Positions 1-8,698 of a stretch of DNA of 64,000 nt are shown piece by piece (position 1 is the first letter of the stretch; every line of letters begins with the position of its first letter). The notes beneath the pieces are model-generated. The model did no database searches. It saw only the letters and a list, made by a program, of their open reading frames with translations, and had not been told where the DNA came from. The stretch spans positions 1 through 64,000 of the forward strand of contig JAYYEI010000049.1 in NCBI GenBank assembly GCA_036159995.1, given 5' to 3'. Source of the DNA: UBA8752 sp036159995. Lineage in GTDB: Bacteria; Bacteroidota; Bacteroidia; Flavobacteriales_D; Sanyastnellaceae. The translations under genes were made by a program, and so were the position numbers.

Positions 1-3000
1 AGCATGTAGTAGTGGGTGCCGGGGGAAACGTCCCTCGCGGTCCACAGGTTGTCATAGTTCTCGGAATAGAAGACCTGGTTGCCCCAGCGGTCGTAGACGG
101 CGAGAATGGCGCCATCGTACTTGAGCAATCCCTGGATTTCAAAGGTGTCGTTCTTGCCGATGGAGCCTTCCGCGGTTCCTGGGGTGAAGATGTTCGGGAT
201 GGTGATGTCGCAATTGCTCCATTCCACGACCCACTCGTACCCGAGGCCTCCCGTGGTGCAGGGGTTGTATCCCGTGCCCGTCAGGATGAGCGGGTTGTTG
301 TAGTAGGCCGAATCAAGGAGGTTGTCAAACATCGCCGACGTGAAGGTGACCACGTCGGTGTTGAGGCCGGGAATCAGCACGGCTGTGCCGGAGGCGCTCT
401 GTTGCTCGATGGTCCAATTCCAGGTCACAGCGTTGTTGGCCACGAGTTCGAAGGTCTCAGGGATCTCCGGGCAGAGGAAGAGGGGGCCTTCCGATGCCAC
501 CTGGTTCGGGCTGGACGGTCCGAGGTTGACGGGGTATCCCATCCACACATAGGTGCTGTCCTCCGCATTGCTGCAACCGAGAGGGTCCTCGAAGGTGGCG
601 TTCACCCAAGTTTCGTGGTGCGGGTTGTAGGTGGCCGTGAAGGTGTTGCCGACACTGCCATCTTCCCACGTCACGGTCCAATCGTTTCCGGTGAGGGGAT
701 CGATGGTGAGTTGGGTTTCTCCATCACAACCGAGCGAGAACTCGGGCAGCGGATTCGGGACGGGCTCGAAGATGAGCACCTCGAGGCAGTCCTCGGCCGT
801 GCCGCATTCGTTGGTGGCCTCCAGACAGTAATCACCAGCTTCATCCGCCTCCAGCGTGAAGTCGTCGGCACCAGGGATGTCGATGTTTTGGAAGGACCAC
901 TGGACATCGAGATCGTCGGACGGGTCAAGTCCACCGTCGAGAATGACTTCGGTGCCCTCCTCACAGATGATGATGTCCTCCCCAAGTTGCGGGTCACCCT
1001 GCTCGGAGGTCACGATGGTGAACGGGAGCTCAACCGTACCGCAAAGGTTGTTGAGGGTCACGGAGAGGTCATACTCTCCAAATCCATCGAACTCGTATTC
1101 GGCGAACAGGCCGGCGACGCTGTTGGCCTCGGGCCACTCGATTGGGTCGAGGGTGCCCTGGAAAGTGGTGTCCACCGCGAAGTTGGCGCTTTCTCCGTCG
1201 CACAACAGGTAGGAGCCGTCGGCCTGAAGGTTGCCGGACGGACCGACCAGGGTTCCGGATGGTGTCGTGCTGGTCTCCATCGGGTAGCACGCGCTGTAGC
1301 CACAGTTGTCATCCGTGAAGCAGATTTCGTAATAACCGAGACCGCTCGTCGGGGTGAAGAAGGTGTTGAACTCGGTGGGATCCGAGAAGAAACCGGTGCC
1401 CTCGCTCACGCTCCACGTTCCTCCCACGGGGTCTACGGCGCATTCAGCGGTAGCCGAGTAGACGAGGCCGCCGGCTGCGGGAAGGTCGTCGATGGGCTGC
1501 GGGTTGGTGGTTGTGCAGTTGTATACGGTGAAGCCGAAGTCGTCTACAGGAGCGTTGGGCCCGGTCACAAGCACGATTTCCACGAGGTCTCCGAGGCTTA
1601 CCTCGATGTCGGTGTGTGCCGTGAAGACATCAAATGAGGTCAGGACGTAGCTGCTCTCGTTGCCGTCGGCATCGGTCACGGTTACCTCGAGGAAGTTGTC
1701 GCCGCCCCAGCCGAAGGGGTCGGAGGACGTCATATAGACCAAAAGCGGTCCGGCGTCCGGCGTAGTGTAGCCTCCTTCGAATTGGACGGAGTACAGGCTG
1801 TCGCACACCGGTGGAATCGTGATGTCCGGGATCACCTGGGTCACCTGCTCGATGTTGAAGACGCGCTGGCCCTGGCATCCGTCAGAGTTGGTCACGAGGA
1901 TGCGATAGGAACCGGGGGTGGCCCCGATGGCGGTGTCACCCAGCTCGGTCTGCGGGATTACGATTTCACCACCGGCATCGTTCCAGTTGCCGTCCCATTC
2001 GTACTCGATGAAGGTGTCCATGTCCTCGTCGCAGACGGAGACGATGGCGGTGTCATCCCCACAAATCGGGTTGGGTTCGATGCAGACGTCGGGCAAGAAG
2101 TAGAGGCTCTGGTAGATGTAGAAGTCCTGCGAGGCGGAGCAACCCTCGTCAATGGAGGCGGTGACGTTGAACGTGCCGCCGAAGGGGTATGTGCATTCCG
2201 GACCGGTGCACCCCAGAGACCATTCGTAGCTATCGAAGTCGTCGTTGCAGGTGATGGTCGTCTCCTGGCCGGAGCAGATGCTGAAGTCACCGTCCACGGT
2301 CAAAGTGGGCAGCTCCACGTTGATCACCTCCACCACATAACTGAGGACGGTCTGCCCCACGGGGGTGCCATCGTCCGTGGCGGTGATTTGAAGGTCATAG
2401 GTGCCCACACTCTCAGGGGAACCAGCCAGATACGCATCGAGATAGGTGATGCCGTCCTCGACATAGGTCCCGTTGTTGGTCACGGCCGGGACGTCGGACA
2501 GTTCGATGCTGACAGTCTGCCCATCCTCCGGAGAAAGGAAGCCGAGGTCGAGGTCAAGGGTGTCGTTCAGGCAGACGTACAGCGTGTCGTCACATCCGCT
2601 TCCCGGGGTCTCCGTGGGGATGGGCGCCTGATTGGGGTCCACACCGGACACGTTGATGCAGAAGTCCTTGCCGTTGAGCCAGAAGCAGCCGTCCTGCTCA
2701 TCGGGACCAGCGCCATACGGGCCGTTGTACGAGTCGTCCTGGAAGTTGAACCGGCCGAATTGGACGAAGTTGTCGCTGTTGTTCTGAACGTCGACCCCCA
2801 CCGTGGCTGGGTCGGGTCCGCAACAACCACCCTGTCCGCCGACATCGCCGTGGGCCCACTGCATGTCCTGGTAGCACAACTGGATGTTGTTGCCCCCACC
2901 GATGGACACCGAACCGTCTTCGGCAAAGACAATCTGGAAGCTGACGATGCGGTCGTCGTGGTTGTTGTAGTAGCCGACATCCACCCAGTTGACGTAGACG

Positions 3001-3593
3001 GCAGTCGGCGTAATGCGGTAAAAGATGTCACCGGTCAGGCGGTAGTCCGCGTCGCTCCAGTATCCGGCGATGATGTTGTAGTTGGCGTCGGGCAGTTCCT
3101 CCGGGGTCCAATCAATGACAGGTTCGGTGAAGGAGATTAGGCCTTTGGAGTTGATGTAAAATTCATTGTACTCCTGGCCGAAGAGGTTGAACGTGAAAGG
3201 CAGGGCGAGTGGTCCGTGCGCGTAGTCCACATCGATGCCGGCACCCCCAGTGAACTGTTGCATGTCCGGCGTGATCTCGGTGTAGGATTCATCCGGCTCA
3301 ACCCAGCAATCACATTCTCCGGCGCGGCTCATGCGCTGTTGCTTCCGAACGGCCTTGCGCTCGAGGTATTCGGGTGTGCTCTGGTGGCGCTTGATGACAT
3401 CGATGACATCCTGCTGGTTGTAGCCCTCCCAGTTGCGGTAGGCCTCCCATTCATCCCGGTCCATCATCATGACGGCGTATTCGAAGCCGCCGTATTTGCT
3501 GTACAGCGCGGCGATGTCTTCGGGCAGGGCATCCTGTGCCATCACGGTGGCGGACAGGCTGAGAAGGAGGAGGGAGACGAGGTTGACTCTCAT
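1..3593 (-). CDS. T9SS type B secreted surface protein with nidogen-like domain (3' end beyond window)
   Basis: This is an open frame of 1197 codons from an ATG at 3593 that runs off the left edge. Residues 1-20 form a signal peptide ending in VMAQ. After a charged linker and a CDCW motif (near residue 95), residues of about 125-270 resemble a nidogen-type (NIDO) domain, with the motifs FYINSKGLISF and CYQDMQWAHGD. Next come beta-rich, Cys-containing Ig/PKD-like repeats. From about residue 1130 the sequence NIFTPGTAEG, a YDRWGNQVFYS motif and GTHYYM match the gliding-motility-associated C-terminal domain (T9SS type B signal). Probably only 20 or so residues are missing. The known role of such domains is export through T9SS and surface retention; the adhesin-like function is inferred. 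A TATATTGC box at 3616-3623 lies upstream, and lepA is divergent. Confidence 0.88.
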   Translation of the reverse strand, partial: MRVNLVSLLLLSLSATVMAQDALPEDIAALYSKYGGFEYAVMMMDRDEWEAYRNWEGYNQQDVIDVIKRHQSTPEYLERKAVRKQQRMSRAGECDCWVEPDESYTEITPDMQQFTGGAGIDVDYAHGPLALPFTFNLFGQEYNEFYINSKGLISFTEPVIDWTPEELPDANYNIIAGYWSDADYRLTGDIFYRITPTAVYVNWVDVGYYNNHDDRIVSFQIVFAEDGSVSIGGGNNIQLCYQDMQWAHGDVGGQGGCCGPDPATVGVDVQNNSDNFVQFGRFNFQDDSYNGPYGAGPDEQDGCFWLNGKDFCINVSGVDPNQAPIPTETPGSGCDDTLYVCLNDTLDLDLGFLSPEDGQTVSIELSDVPAVTNNGTYVEDGITYLDAYLAGSPESVGTYDLQITATDDGTPVGQTVLSYVVEVINVELPTLTVDGDFSICSGQETTITCNDDFDSYEWSLGCTGPECTYPFGGTFNVTASIDEGCSASQDFYIYQSLYFLPDVCIEPNPICGDDTAIVSVCDEDMDTFIEYEWDGNWNDAGGEIVIPQTELGDTAIGATPGSYRILVTNSDGCQGQRVFNIEQVTQVIPDITIPPVCDSLYSVQFEGGYTTPDAGPLLVYMTSSDPFGWGGDNFLEVTVTDADGNESSYVLTSFDVFTAHTDIEVSLGDLVEIVLVTGPNAPVDDFGFTVYNCTTTNPQPIDDLPAAGGLVYSATAECAVDPVGGTWSVSEGTGFFSDPTEFNTFFTPTSGLGYYEICFTDDNCGYSACYPMETSTTPSGTLVGPSGNLQADGSYLLCDGESANFAVDTTFQGTLDPIEWPEANSVAGLFAEYEFDGFGEYDLSVTLNNLCGTVELPFTIVTSEQGDPQLGEDIIICEEGTEVILDGGLDPSDDLDVQWSFQNIDIPGADDFTLEADEAGDYCLEATNECGTAEDCLEVLIFEPVPNPLPEFSLGCDGETQLTIDPLTGNDWTVTWEDGSVGNTFTATYNPHHETWVNATFEDPLGCSNAEDSTYVWMGYPVNLGPSSPNQVASEGPLFLCPEIPETFELVANNAVTWNWTIEQQSASGTAVLIPGLNTDVVTFTSAMFDNLLDSAYYNNPLILTGTGYNPCTTGGLGYEWVVEWSNCDITIPNIFTPGTAEGSIGKNDTFEIQGLLKYDGAILAVYDRWGNQVFYSENYDNLWTARDVSPGTHYYM

Positions 3594-3615
3594 GGGTGTG
3601 GGTTCTCGCGGGGGC

Positions 3616-3623
3616 GCAATATA
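3616..3623 (-). promoter_or_regulatory. -7-like box TATATTGC upstream of the T9SS type B gene
   Basis: On the minus strand the sequence reads TATATTGC, a variant of the Bacteroidota TAnnTTTG element, 22 nt before the ATG at 3593. No convincing -33 element was picked out. Confidence 0.4.
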
Positions 3624-3742
3624 CCGCAAGGAACGCCCACGTAAACATGCAGGCCTGTCTCGAGGGAAAGCCCCGGGGTGTAACGCAAATGAAACCACCA
3701 ATGGGGGCCATCGGTTGCAATTCGGAAGGGCCCGACGCGCCG

Positions 3743-3750
3743 TACTTTTG
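3743..3750 (+). promoter_or_regulatory. -7 box TACTTTTG of lepA
   Basis: This is an exact match to TAnnTTTG that ends 9 nt before the lepA ATG. Transcription would therefore start at or just before the start codon, and no Shine-Dalgarno sequence lies between. Confidence 0.6.
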
Positions 3751-3759
3751 TCCTTGTCC

Positions 3760-5547
3760 ATGAAGAACATCCGGAACTTCTGCATCATCGCACACATCGA
3801 CCACGGCAAAAGCACGTTGGCCGACCGCCTGCTCCAGGTGACTGGGACGGTAACCGATCGCCAGCTGCAGGAGCAGACGCTGGATGACATGGACCTCGAG
3901 CGCGAACGCGGCATTACCATCAAGAGCCACGCCATCCAGATGCGCTATTCCCAAGGCGGGGAGGACTACGTGCTCAACCTCATCGACACCCCGGGTCACG
4001 TGGACTTCAGCTACGAAGTGAGCCGGTCCATCGCGGCCTGTGAGGGAGCCCTGCTCATCGTGGACGCCACCCAGGGCATCGAAGCGCAGACCATCTCCAA
4101 CCTTTACCTCGCCATTGAGCACGACCTAGAAATCATTCCCGTCCTAAACAAGATGGACTTGCCGAGCGCAGACCCTGAGGCGGTCATGGACCAGATCGTG
4201 GACCTCATCGGCTGTGATTCAGACGACATCTTGCCGGCCAGCGGCAAGACGGGGCTCGGCGTCGACAAGATCCTCGAGGCCATCGTGGAGCGGGTCCCTG
4301 CACCCAAGGGAGAAGTGGAGGCGCCGCTGCAGGCCATGGTCTTCGATAGCGTCTTCAATTCCTTCCGAGGCATCATCGCCTATTACCGGGTGCTGAATGG
4401 CGAAATCAAGAAGGGAGACCGCGTGCGCTTCTTCAACACCGGACGCGAGTACAATGCTGACGAAATCGGTGTGCTTGGCCTCGATCTGCAGCCGCAGGGC
4501 TCGGTGGGTACAGGCAACGTGGGCTACATCATCTCGGGCATCAAAAACGCCAAAGAGGTCAAGGTCGGCGACACGCTGACCCTCGCCGCGGCTCCTTGCG
4601 AAGAGGCCGTCAAGGGATTCGAGGACGTCAAGCCGATGGTCTTCGCAGGCATCTATCCGGTCGACACCGAGGACTATGAGGAACTCCGTTACAGCATGGA
4701 AAAGCTCCAGCTCAATGACGCGTCCCTCGTCTTCGAGCCGGAGAGCTCGGCCGCCTTGGGGTTCGGGTTCCGTTGTGGTTTCCTGGGCATGCTCCACATG
4801 GAAATCGTGCAGGAGCGCCTCGAGCGCGAGTTCAACATGACCGTCATCACGACGGTGCCCAACGTGAGCTACATCTGCCACCCCAAGAAGGGGGAGCCGA
4901 TGATCATCAACAATCCCTCGGAGCTTCCCGATCCTGGAAAACTCGACCACGTGGAGGAGCCCTTCATCAAGGCGCAGGTCATCACCAAGGCCGAATATGT
5001 CGGGGCCATCATGACCCTCTGCATCGACAAGCGGGGCGTACTCCAGAACCAGGTCTACCTGACCTCCGACCGTGTGGAGCTCACGTTCTCCATGCCGCTC
5101 GGCGAAATCGTCTTCGACTTCTACGACAAGCTCAAGAGCGTGTCGCGGGGCTACGCGTCCTTCGATTACTTCCCAGATCAATACCACCCGTCCCAGCTCG
5201 TCAAGCTGGACATCCTGATCAACGGCGACCAGGTCGACGCCCTCTCCGCCTTGGTCCACCGGTCCAACGCTTTTGAGCTCGGCAAGAAGATTTGCGCCAA
5301 GCTGAAGGAGCTCATTCCGCGCCAGCAGTTCATGATTGCCCTGCAGGCGGCCATCGGCGCCAAGATCATCGCCCGCGAGACCATCAAGCCGGTCCGGAAG
5401 GACGTGACGGCGAAGTGCTATGGCGGGGACATCACGCGGAAGCGGAAGCTCCTCGAGAAGCAGAAGAAAGGCAAGAAGCGCATGCGCCAGGTCGGCTCCG
5501 TCGAGGTGCCCCAGGAGGCCTTCCTTGCCGTGCTCAAGCTCGACTGA
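3760..5547 (+). CDS. lepA: Elongation factor 4 (LepA), ribosomal back-translocase GTPase
   Basis: The protein has 595 residues, the usual LepA length. The translational GTPase domain shows the P-loop AHIDHGKST (about residues 11-19), the G2 region RGITIK, the G3 motif DTPGH and the G4 motif NKMD. The LepA-specific C-terminal domain follows, with the RKDVTAKCYGGD signature and a basic KRKLLEKQKKGKKRM tail. LepA binds ribosomes and acts on stalled or mistranslocated complexes. The frame is open upstream to 3469, but MKNIRNF at 3760 is the conserved N-terminus and follows a -7 box directly. The gene is divergent from the T9SS gene. Its stop codon abuts the rlmN stop with no base between, so the two genes converge completely. 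Confidence 0.97.
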   Translation: MKNIRNFCIIAHIDHGKSTLADRLLQVTGTVTDRQLQEQTLDDMDLERERGITIKSHAIQMRYSQGGEDYVLNLIDTPGHVDFSYEVSRSIAACEGALLIVDATQGIEAQTISNLYLAIEHDLEIIPVLNKMDLPSADPEAVMDQIVDLIGCDSDDILPASGKTGLGVDKILEAIVERVPAPKGEVEAPLQAMVFDSVFNSFRGIIAYYRVLNGEIKKGDRVRFFNTGREYNADEIGVLGLDLQPQGSVGTGNVGYIISGIKNAKEVKVGDTLTLAAAPCEEAVKGFEDVKPMVFAGIYPVDTEDYEELRYSMEKLQLNDASLVFEPESSAALGFGFRCGFLGMLHMEIVQERLEREFNMTVITTVPNVSYICHPKKGEPMIINNPSELPDPGKLDHVEEPFIKAQVITKAEYVGAIMTLCIDKRGVLQNQVYLTSDRVELTFSMPLGEIVFDFYDKLKSVSRGYASFDYFPDQYHPSQLVKLDILINGDQVDALSALVHRSNAFELGKKICAKLKELIPRQQFMIALQAAIGAKIIARETIKPVRKDVTAKCYGGDITRKRKLLEKQKKGKKRMRQVGSVEVPQEAFLAVLKLD

Positions 5548-6609
5548 TCAGGCCTGACCGGCCGCCAGCTTGTTCTTGTTGGCCAGCTGGCCACAGGCGG
5601 CGTCGATGTCCTCCCCGCGGGAACGGCGGACGTTGACCACCATGTTGAACTTGTTTTCCAGGAAGTCCTTGAACTCGTCCGTCTTCTGCGCATCCGCCTT
5701 GCGGAAGAGCGCATCGTCGATGGGGTTGTACTCGATGAGGTTCACCTTGCACGGTACGCAGGCCGCGAAGCGCGCCAGCTCTCGGGCGTCCTCGATGTCG
5801 TCGTTGAACCCGCCGAGCAGGATGTACTCAAAGGTGACGCGGGTGCCGGTCTTTTCGTGGAAGTAGACGAGCGCATCCCGCAGGCTGGCGAGGTCGTTCG
5901 TCTCGTTGATCTCCATGATCCGGTTGCGCTTGCCGTCCTCTGCGGCGTGGAGGCTCAAGGCGAGGTTGAACTTGACCTCGTCGTCGCCCAGCTTCCGGAT
6001 CATCTTGGCGATGCCGGCGGTGGAGACGGTGATGCGCTTCGGGCTCATGCCCAGCCCCGGTGTGCCGGTGATGCGGTCGACTGACTCCAGGACGTTGCGA
6101 TAATTCAGCAGGGGCTCGCCCATGCCCATGTAGACGATGTTGGTGAGCCGGTGGTCGTGGTGGCGTTCGGCCAGCATGGCGATGTGGCGGACCTGGTCGA
6201 CAATTTCCCCGGCGGTCAGGTTGCGGAGGAGCTTGAGCTTGCCGGTGGCACAGAAGGCACAGGACAGGCTGCAGCCCACTTGGCTGCTGATGCAGGCGGT
6301 CATCCGGTCCTTGGCGGGGATGAGCACCCCTTCGACCACCTTGCCGGGTTCGATGGGGAAGGCACACTTGACCGTGCCATCCCGGCTGACTTGCTCCTCC
6401 TCGGGGGCAATGGGCGTCAGGGTGTACACCTCCGACAGAGAGTCCCGCAGCCCTTGGGGCAGGTTGGTCATGTCGTCAAATCGGGTCGCCCCCTTCGTCC
6501 AGATCCATTCCGCAATCTGCTTGCTGCGGAAGGCGGGTTGCCCCAAGTCGACGACTGCCGCCTTGAGGGCGGCATCGTCGAGGGTTCGGATGTCGGACTT
6601 GGTTGTCAT
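5548..6609 (-). CDS. rlmN: Dual-specificity 23S rRNA/tRNA adenine-C2 methyltransferase RlmN
   Basis: The protein has 353 residues. It is a radical-SAM enzyme that methylates C2 of A2503 in 23S rRNA and A37 of some tRNAs. The cluster motif CSLSCAFC (CxxxCxxC, near residues 113-120) is intact, as is the glycine-rich SAM region MGMGEPLLNY. The C-terminal ACGQL supplies the second catalytic Cys used in the methyl-Cys mechanism. The start was set at MTTKSD (6609), because the 45 in-frame codons upstream are low-complexity and TACCTTCG (6617-6624) lies 7 nt before this ATG. It converges with lepA with no gap. Confidence 0.96.
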   Translation of the reverse strand: MTTKSDIRTLDDAALKAAVVDLGQPAFRSKQIAEWIWTKGATRFDDMTNLPQGLRDSLSEVYTLTPIAPEEEQVSRDGTVKCAFPIEPGKVVEGVLIPAKDRMTACISSQVGCSLSCAFCATGKLKLLRNLTAGEIVDQVRHIAMLAERHHDHRLTNIVYMGMGEPLLNYRNVLESVDRITGTPGLGMSPKRITVSTAGIAKMIRKLGDDEVKFNLALSLHAAEDGKRNRIMEINETNDLASLRDALVYFHEKTGTRVTFEYILLGGFNDDIEDARELARFAACVPCKVNLIEYNPIDDALFRKADAQKTDEFKDFLENKFNMVVNVRRSRGEDIDAACGQLANKNKLAAGQA

Positions 6610-6616
6610 TCCCCGG

Positions 6617-6624
6617 CGAAGGTA
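6617..6624 (-). promoter_or_regulatory. -7 box TACCTTCG of rlmN
   Basis: This TAnnTTCG box on the minus strand ends 7 nt before the rlmN ATG, so the predicted transcript is nearly leaderless. Confidence 0.5.
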
Positions 6625-6646
6625 CGCGGGGACCGCGGGGCCGTGC

Positions 6647-7408
6647 TCAGGCGACCGAAGCGTCGAGGCCGGTGCCATCCTCGGAGGACAGCAGTTCGGC
6701 CATCCGGCGGCGCAGGTCTTCCCGCTTGCGCACGGCGAGGGCAATCTCCTTGCCGTTCACCAGCGTGATGGAATTCGTGCGGTAGTTGCACTGGCGAATC
6801 TTGTTCAAGTGCACCAGTTGACTGTTGTGGACGCGGACAAACTTGGGGTTGTCGATCAGGCTCTCCACGTACTTCAGGTTCTTCGAGACCATGAGGCGGG
6901 TGCCATCGGTCTTGTAGATGCACGCATAGCTCCCGCTGGCTTCCACATGGAGGATTTCGGAGTGGCGGATGAAATGGCGCTGTCCGGAGGTGGTGACCTC
7001 GAGCTTGCGGTGGAAGTCCCCGTTCTCAATCATTTTCACCCGGAAGTGTTCCCGGATGCGGTCGGCGCAGGCCTTGAGGTCCACCGGGTCGACCGGCTTC
7101 AGCAGATAGTCGAAGGCCTGGCGACGGATGGCGTCGATGGCATAATCCTGATAGGTGGTGTAGAAGACCACGTAGAACTCCCGGTCGTCAAATCGATCAA
7201 TGAGGTCGAGGCCAGTTTCGAAGGGCATTCGAATGTCTACAAAGACAATGTGGGGTCGACCATTTCGAATGGCGTCATACCCGATTCGGGCATTCGGGGC
7301 CTGGTCAATCACGCGGATGAACGGGCAGTGGCGTTCAATCTGGCTATGCAGCACTTCGCGGGCGGGAGCTTCATCATCCACGATGATGGCATCGAGCTGA
7401 GCATTCAT
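6647..7408 (-). CDS. LytTR-family response regulator
   Basis: The protein has 253 residues. The N-terminal receiver domain has the acidic pair VDDE (near residue 10), the phospho-acceptor in IVFVDIRMP and the conserved Lys in FDYLLKPVD. The C-terminal half is a LytTR DNA-binding domain, with HFIRHSEILHVEASG and a KFVRVHNSQLVHL-type motif. It is a transcriptional regulator that should respond to a LytS/YehU-type histidine kinase, but no kinase is adjacent, so the partner is unknown. The start is uncertain: MNAQLD (7408) matches receiver domains best, and MLQPNR at 7432 adds eight residues. TATATTCG at 7464-7471 is a candidate promoter. The gene lies between rlmN and the serine hydrolase on the same strand, but its own promoter suggests separate control. 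Confidence 0.92.
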   Translation of the reverse strand: MNAQLDAIIVDDEAPAREVLHSQIERHCPFIRVIDQAPNARIGYDAIRNGRPHIVFVDIRMPFETGLDLIDRFDDREFYVVFYTTYQDYAIDAIRRQAFDYLLKPVDPVDLKACADRIREHFRVKMIENGDFHRKLEVTTSGQRHFIRHSEILHVEASGSYACIYKTDGTRLMVSKNLKYVESLIDNPKFVRVHNSQLVHLNKIRQCNYRTNSITLVNGKEIALAVRKREDLRRRMAELLSSEDGTGLDASVA

Positions 7409-7463
7409 TGGCAAACGATTTGGTTGGAGCATGCGAGAGGGGTTTCCCACAACGCTACAAAAT

Positions 7464-7471
7464 CGAATATA
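7464..7471 (-). promoter_or_regulatory. -7 box TATATTCG of the LytTR regulator
   Basis: This exact TAnnTTCG box lies on the minus strand within an AT-richer stretch (about 7455-7500), 31 nt before the ATG at 7432 and 55 nt before the ATG at 7408. Confidence 0.5.
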
Positions 7472-7533
7472 CGAATTCGACGCGGTAAAATGCAAATTCG
7501 CAGACGATAGAAAAACGTTTGTATCTGTTTTTG

Positions 7534-8688
7534 TCAGCGCGAGCCTGCCAGGTCGAAGGCGAGATTCAAGGTGTTGTAGACGTCTCCGTCGATGTGCCTG
7601 AGTTTGCCCTTCGGCCGATCGAAGCCGGTTCGGACCGCCACGAGATCGAGGTCCGGTACGGCGACGATGTATTGGCCATGCAGCCCTTGCATGCTTGTGA
7701 AGGCATGGCCACGGTGCGTGCCCATCCAAACCTGGTACCCATAATGCTGGATGTCGTCCCCGTCAGGAAGCGGCCCGACTGGAGTCATCAGCTCCTCCAT
7801 GAACGCGCGGTCGATGAGCTGGACGGAATCGACCCGCCCTGTGTCGAGGAGGAGCTGGCCGAGGCGGGCATATTCCGTGGCCCGGGAATAGAAGCAGCAG
7901 TAGTTCCGTTCGTGGCCCTGGTCATCCACGGCCCAGGCGGCATCCTCCGCCGCACCGAGAGGCTGCCAGACCGTTTCAGCGAACCAGATCCCCAGCGGCA
8001 CGTCGATCAGGGAGAGGAGGACCTCCTGGAGAATCAGCGTGTTGCCCCCCTGGTACTTCCAGGGCACCCCAGCCTCGCCATTCACGTCGTAGGAGGCGGT
8101 GCGTTCGAGGATGCCGTGACCGTAAGTGCTCCTCGCCATGAAGCCGACCGGGTTGCGGTAGCTCTCGCCGAATGGAATGCCACTCCTCATCTGGAGGACC
8201 TGCCGGATGGTCAGCTCTGCACCGGGACCCTCCCGGAAGCGGGGGAGATATCGAGAGACCGGGTCGTCCACGGACAGCAGGCCGCGGGTCACGGCGGTGC
8301 CGATCGCAAAGGCCGTGAAGGTTTTGGCCATGGAGAACGCATTGGTCCGCATGGTGTCCGCGCCATCGACCTGGTCCGATGTCCAATCGAGAAGAAGGGA
8401 ATCCCGGTGGACCACGGCCAGGGCAACCGTACCGTAGGCCTCGGTCGAATCCCGGACCGCGTCCGGAAGGGAGGAGGTGAAGCGGTCGTGCAATGGCCAG
8501 GCTCGGGGGGCCTCGGAGGCGGGGATGGTCCGGAACGTTTTGAACGGCAGGTCATCCACCTTGGCATCCCGGTACCCGCGGAAGTAGCATTCCCGGAGGC
8601 CCTGCCAGATGTGCCCGTTGTCGGTCCACTCGGCGAGCAGGACCACAGCGGCGGCTGAGAGAGACAGCCACAGGATGGTTTTCTTCAT
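7534..8688 (-). CDS. Serine hydrolase of the class C beta-lactamase-like family
   Basis: The protein has 384 residues. An N-terminal hydrophobic segment (about residues 3-19, LWLSLSAAAVVLLAEW) is a signal anchor or signal peptide. The family SxxK motif is present as SMAK (near residue 119). YQGGN may serve as the YxN element, and HGQYIV is a candidate for the third motif. This PF00144 fold covers esterases, D-aminopeptidases, penicillin-binding peptidases and true lactamases. Nothing here shows beta-lactam hydrolysis, so a periplasmic esterase or peptidase is more likely. The start MKKTIL at 8688 is favoured over an upstream start at 8715. It lies 10 nt downstream of the lipB stop, so it is probably the last gene of the isomerase-lipB-hydrolase operon. 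Confidence 0.85.
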   Translation of the reverse strand: MKKTILWLSLSAAAVVLLAEWTDNGHIWQGLRECYFRGYRDAKVDDLPFKTFRTIPASEAPRAWPLHDRFTSSLPDAVRDSTEAYGTVALAVVHRDSLLLDWTSDQVDGADTMRTNAFSMAKTFTAFAIGTAVTRGLLSVDDPVSRYLPRFREGPGAELTIRQVLQMRSGIPFGESYRNPVGFMARSTYGHGILERTASYDVNGEAGVPWKYQGGNTLILQEVLLSLIDVPLGIWFAETVWQPLGAAEDAAWAVDDQGHERNYCCFYSRATEYARLGQLLLDTGRVDSVQLIDRAFMEELMTPVGPLPDGDDIQHYGYQVWMGTHRGHAFTSMQGLHGQYIVAVPDLDLVAVRTGFDRPKGKLRHIDGDVYNTLNLAFDLAGSR

Positions 8689-8698
8689 CGGAAAGGGG

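Noticed and set aside
12..3140. Long plus-strand frames (12-1637 and 1782-3140) opposite the left edge
   Set aside because: They are antisense to the T9SS type B gene, whose minus frame shows a signal peptide, domains and a sorting signal. GC-rich third positions create long open antisense frames.
3469..3759. 97-codon N-terminal extension of lepA
   Set aside because: It overlaps the divergent T9SS gene, has no LepA homology, and the conserved MKNIRNF start at 3760 follows a -7 box.
7534..8688. Serine hydrolase as an antibiotic-resistance beta-lactamase
   Set aside because: Only the broad PF00144 motifs are present, and the operon context is housekeeping. The family is mostly esterases and peptidases.
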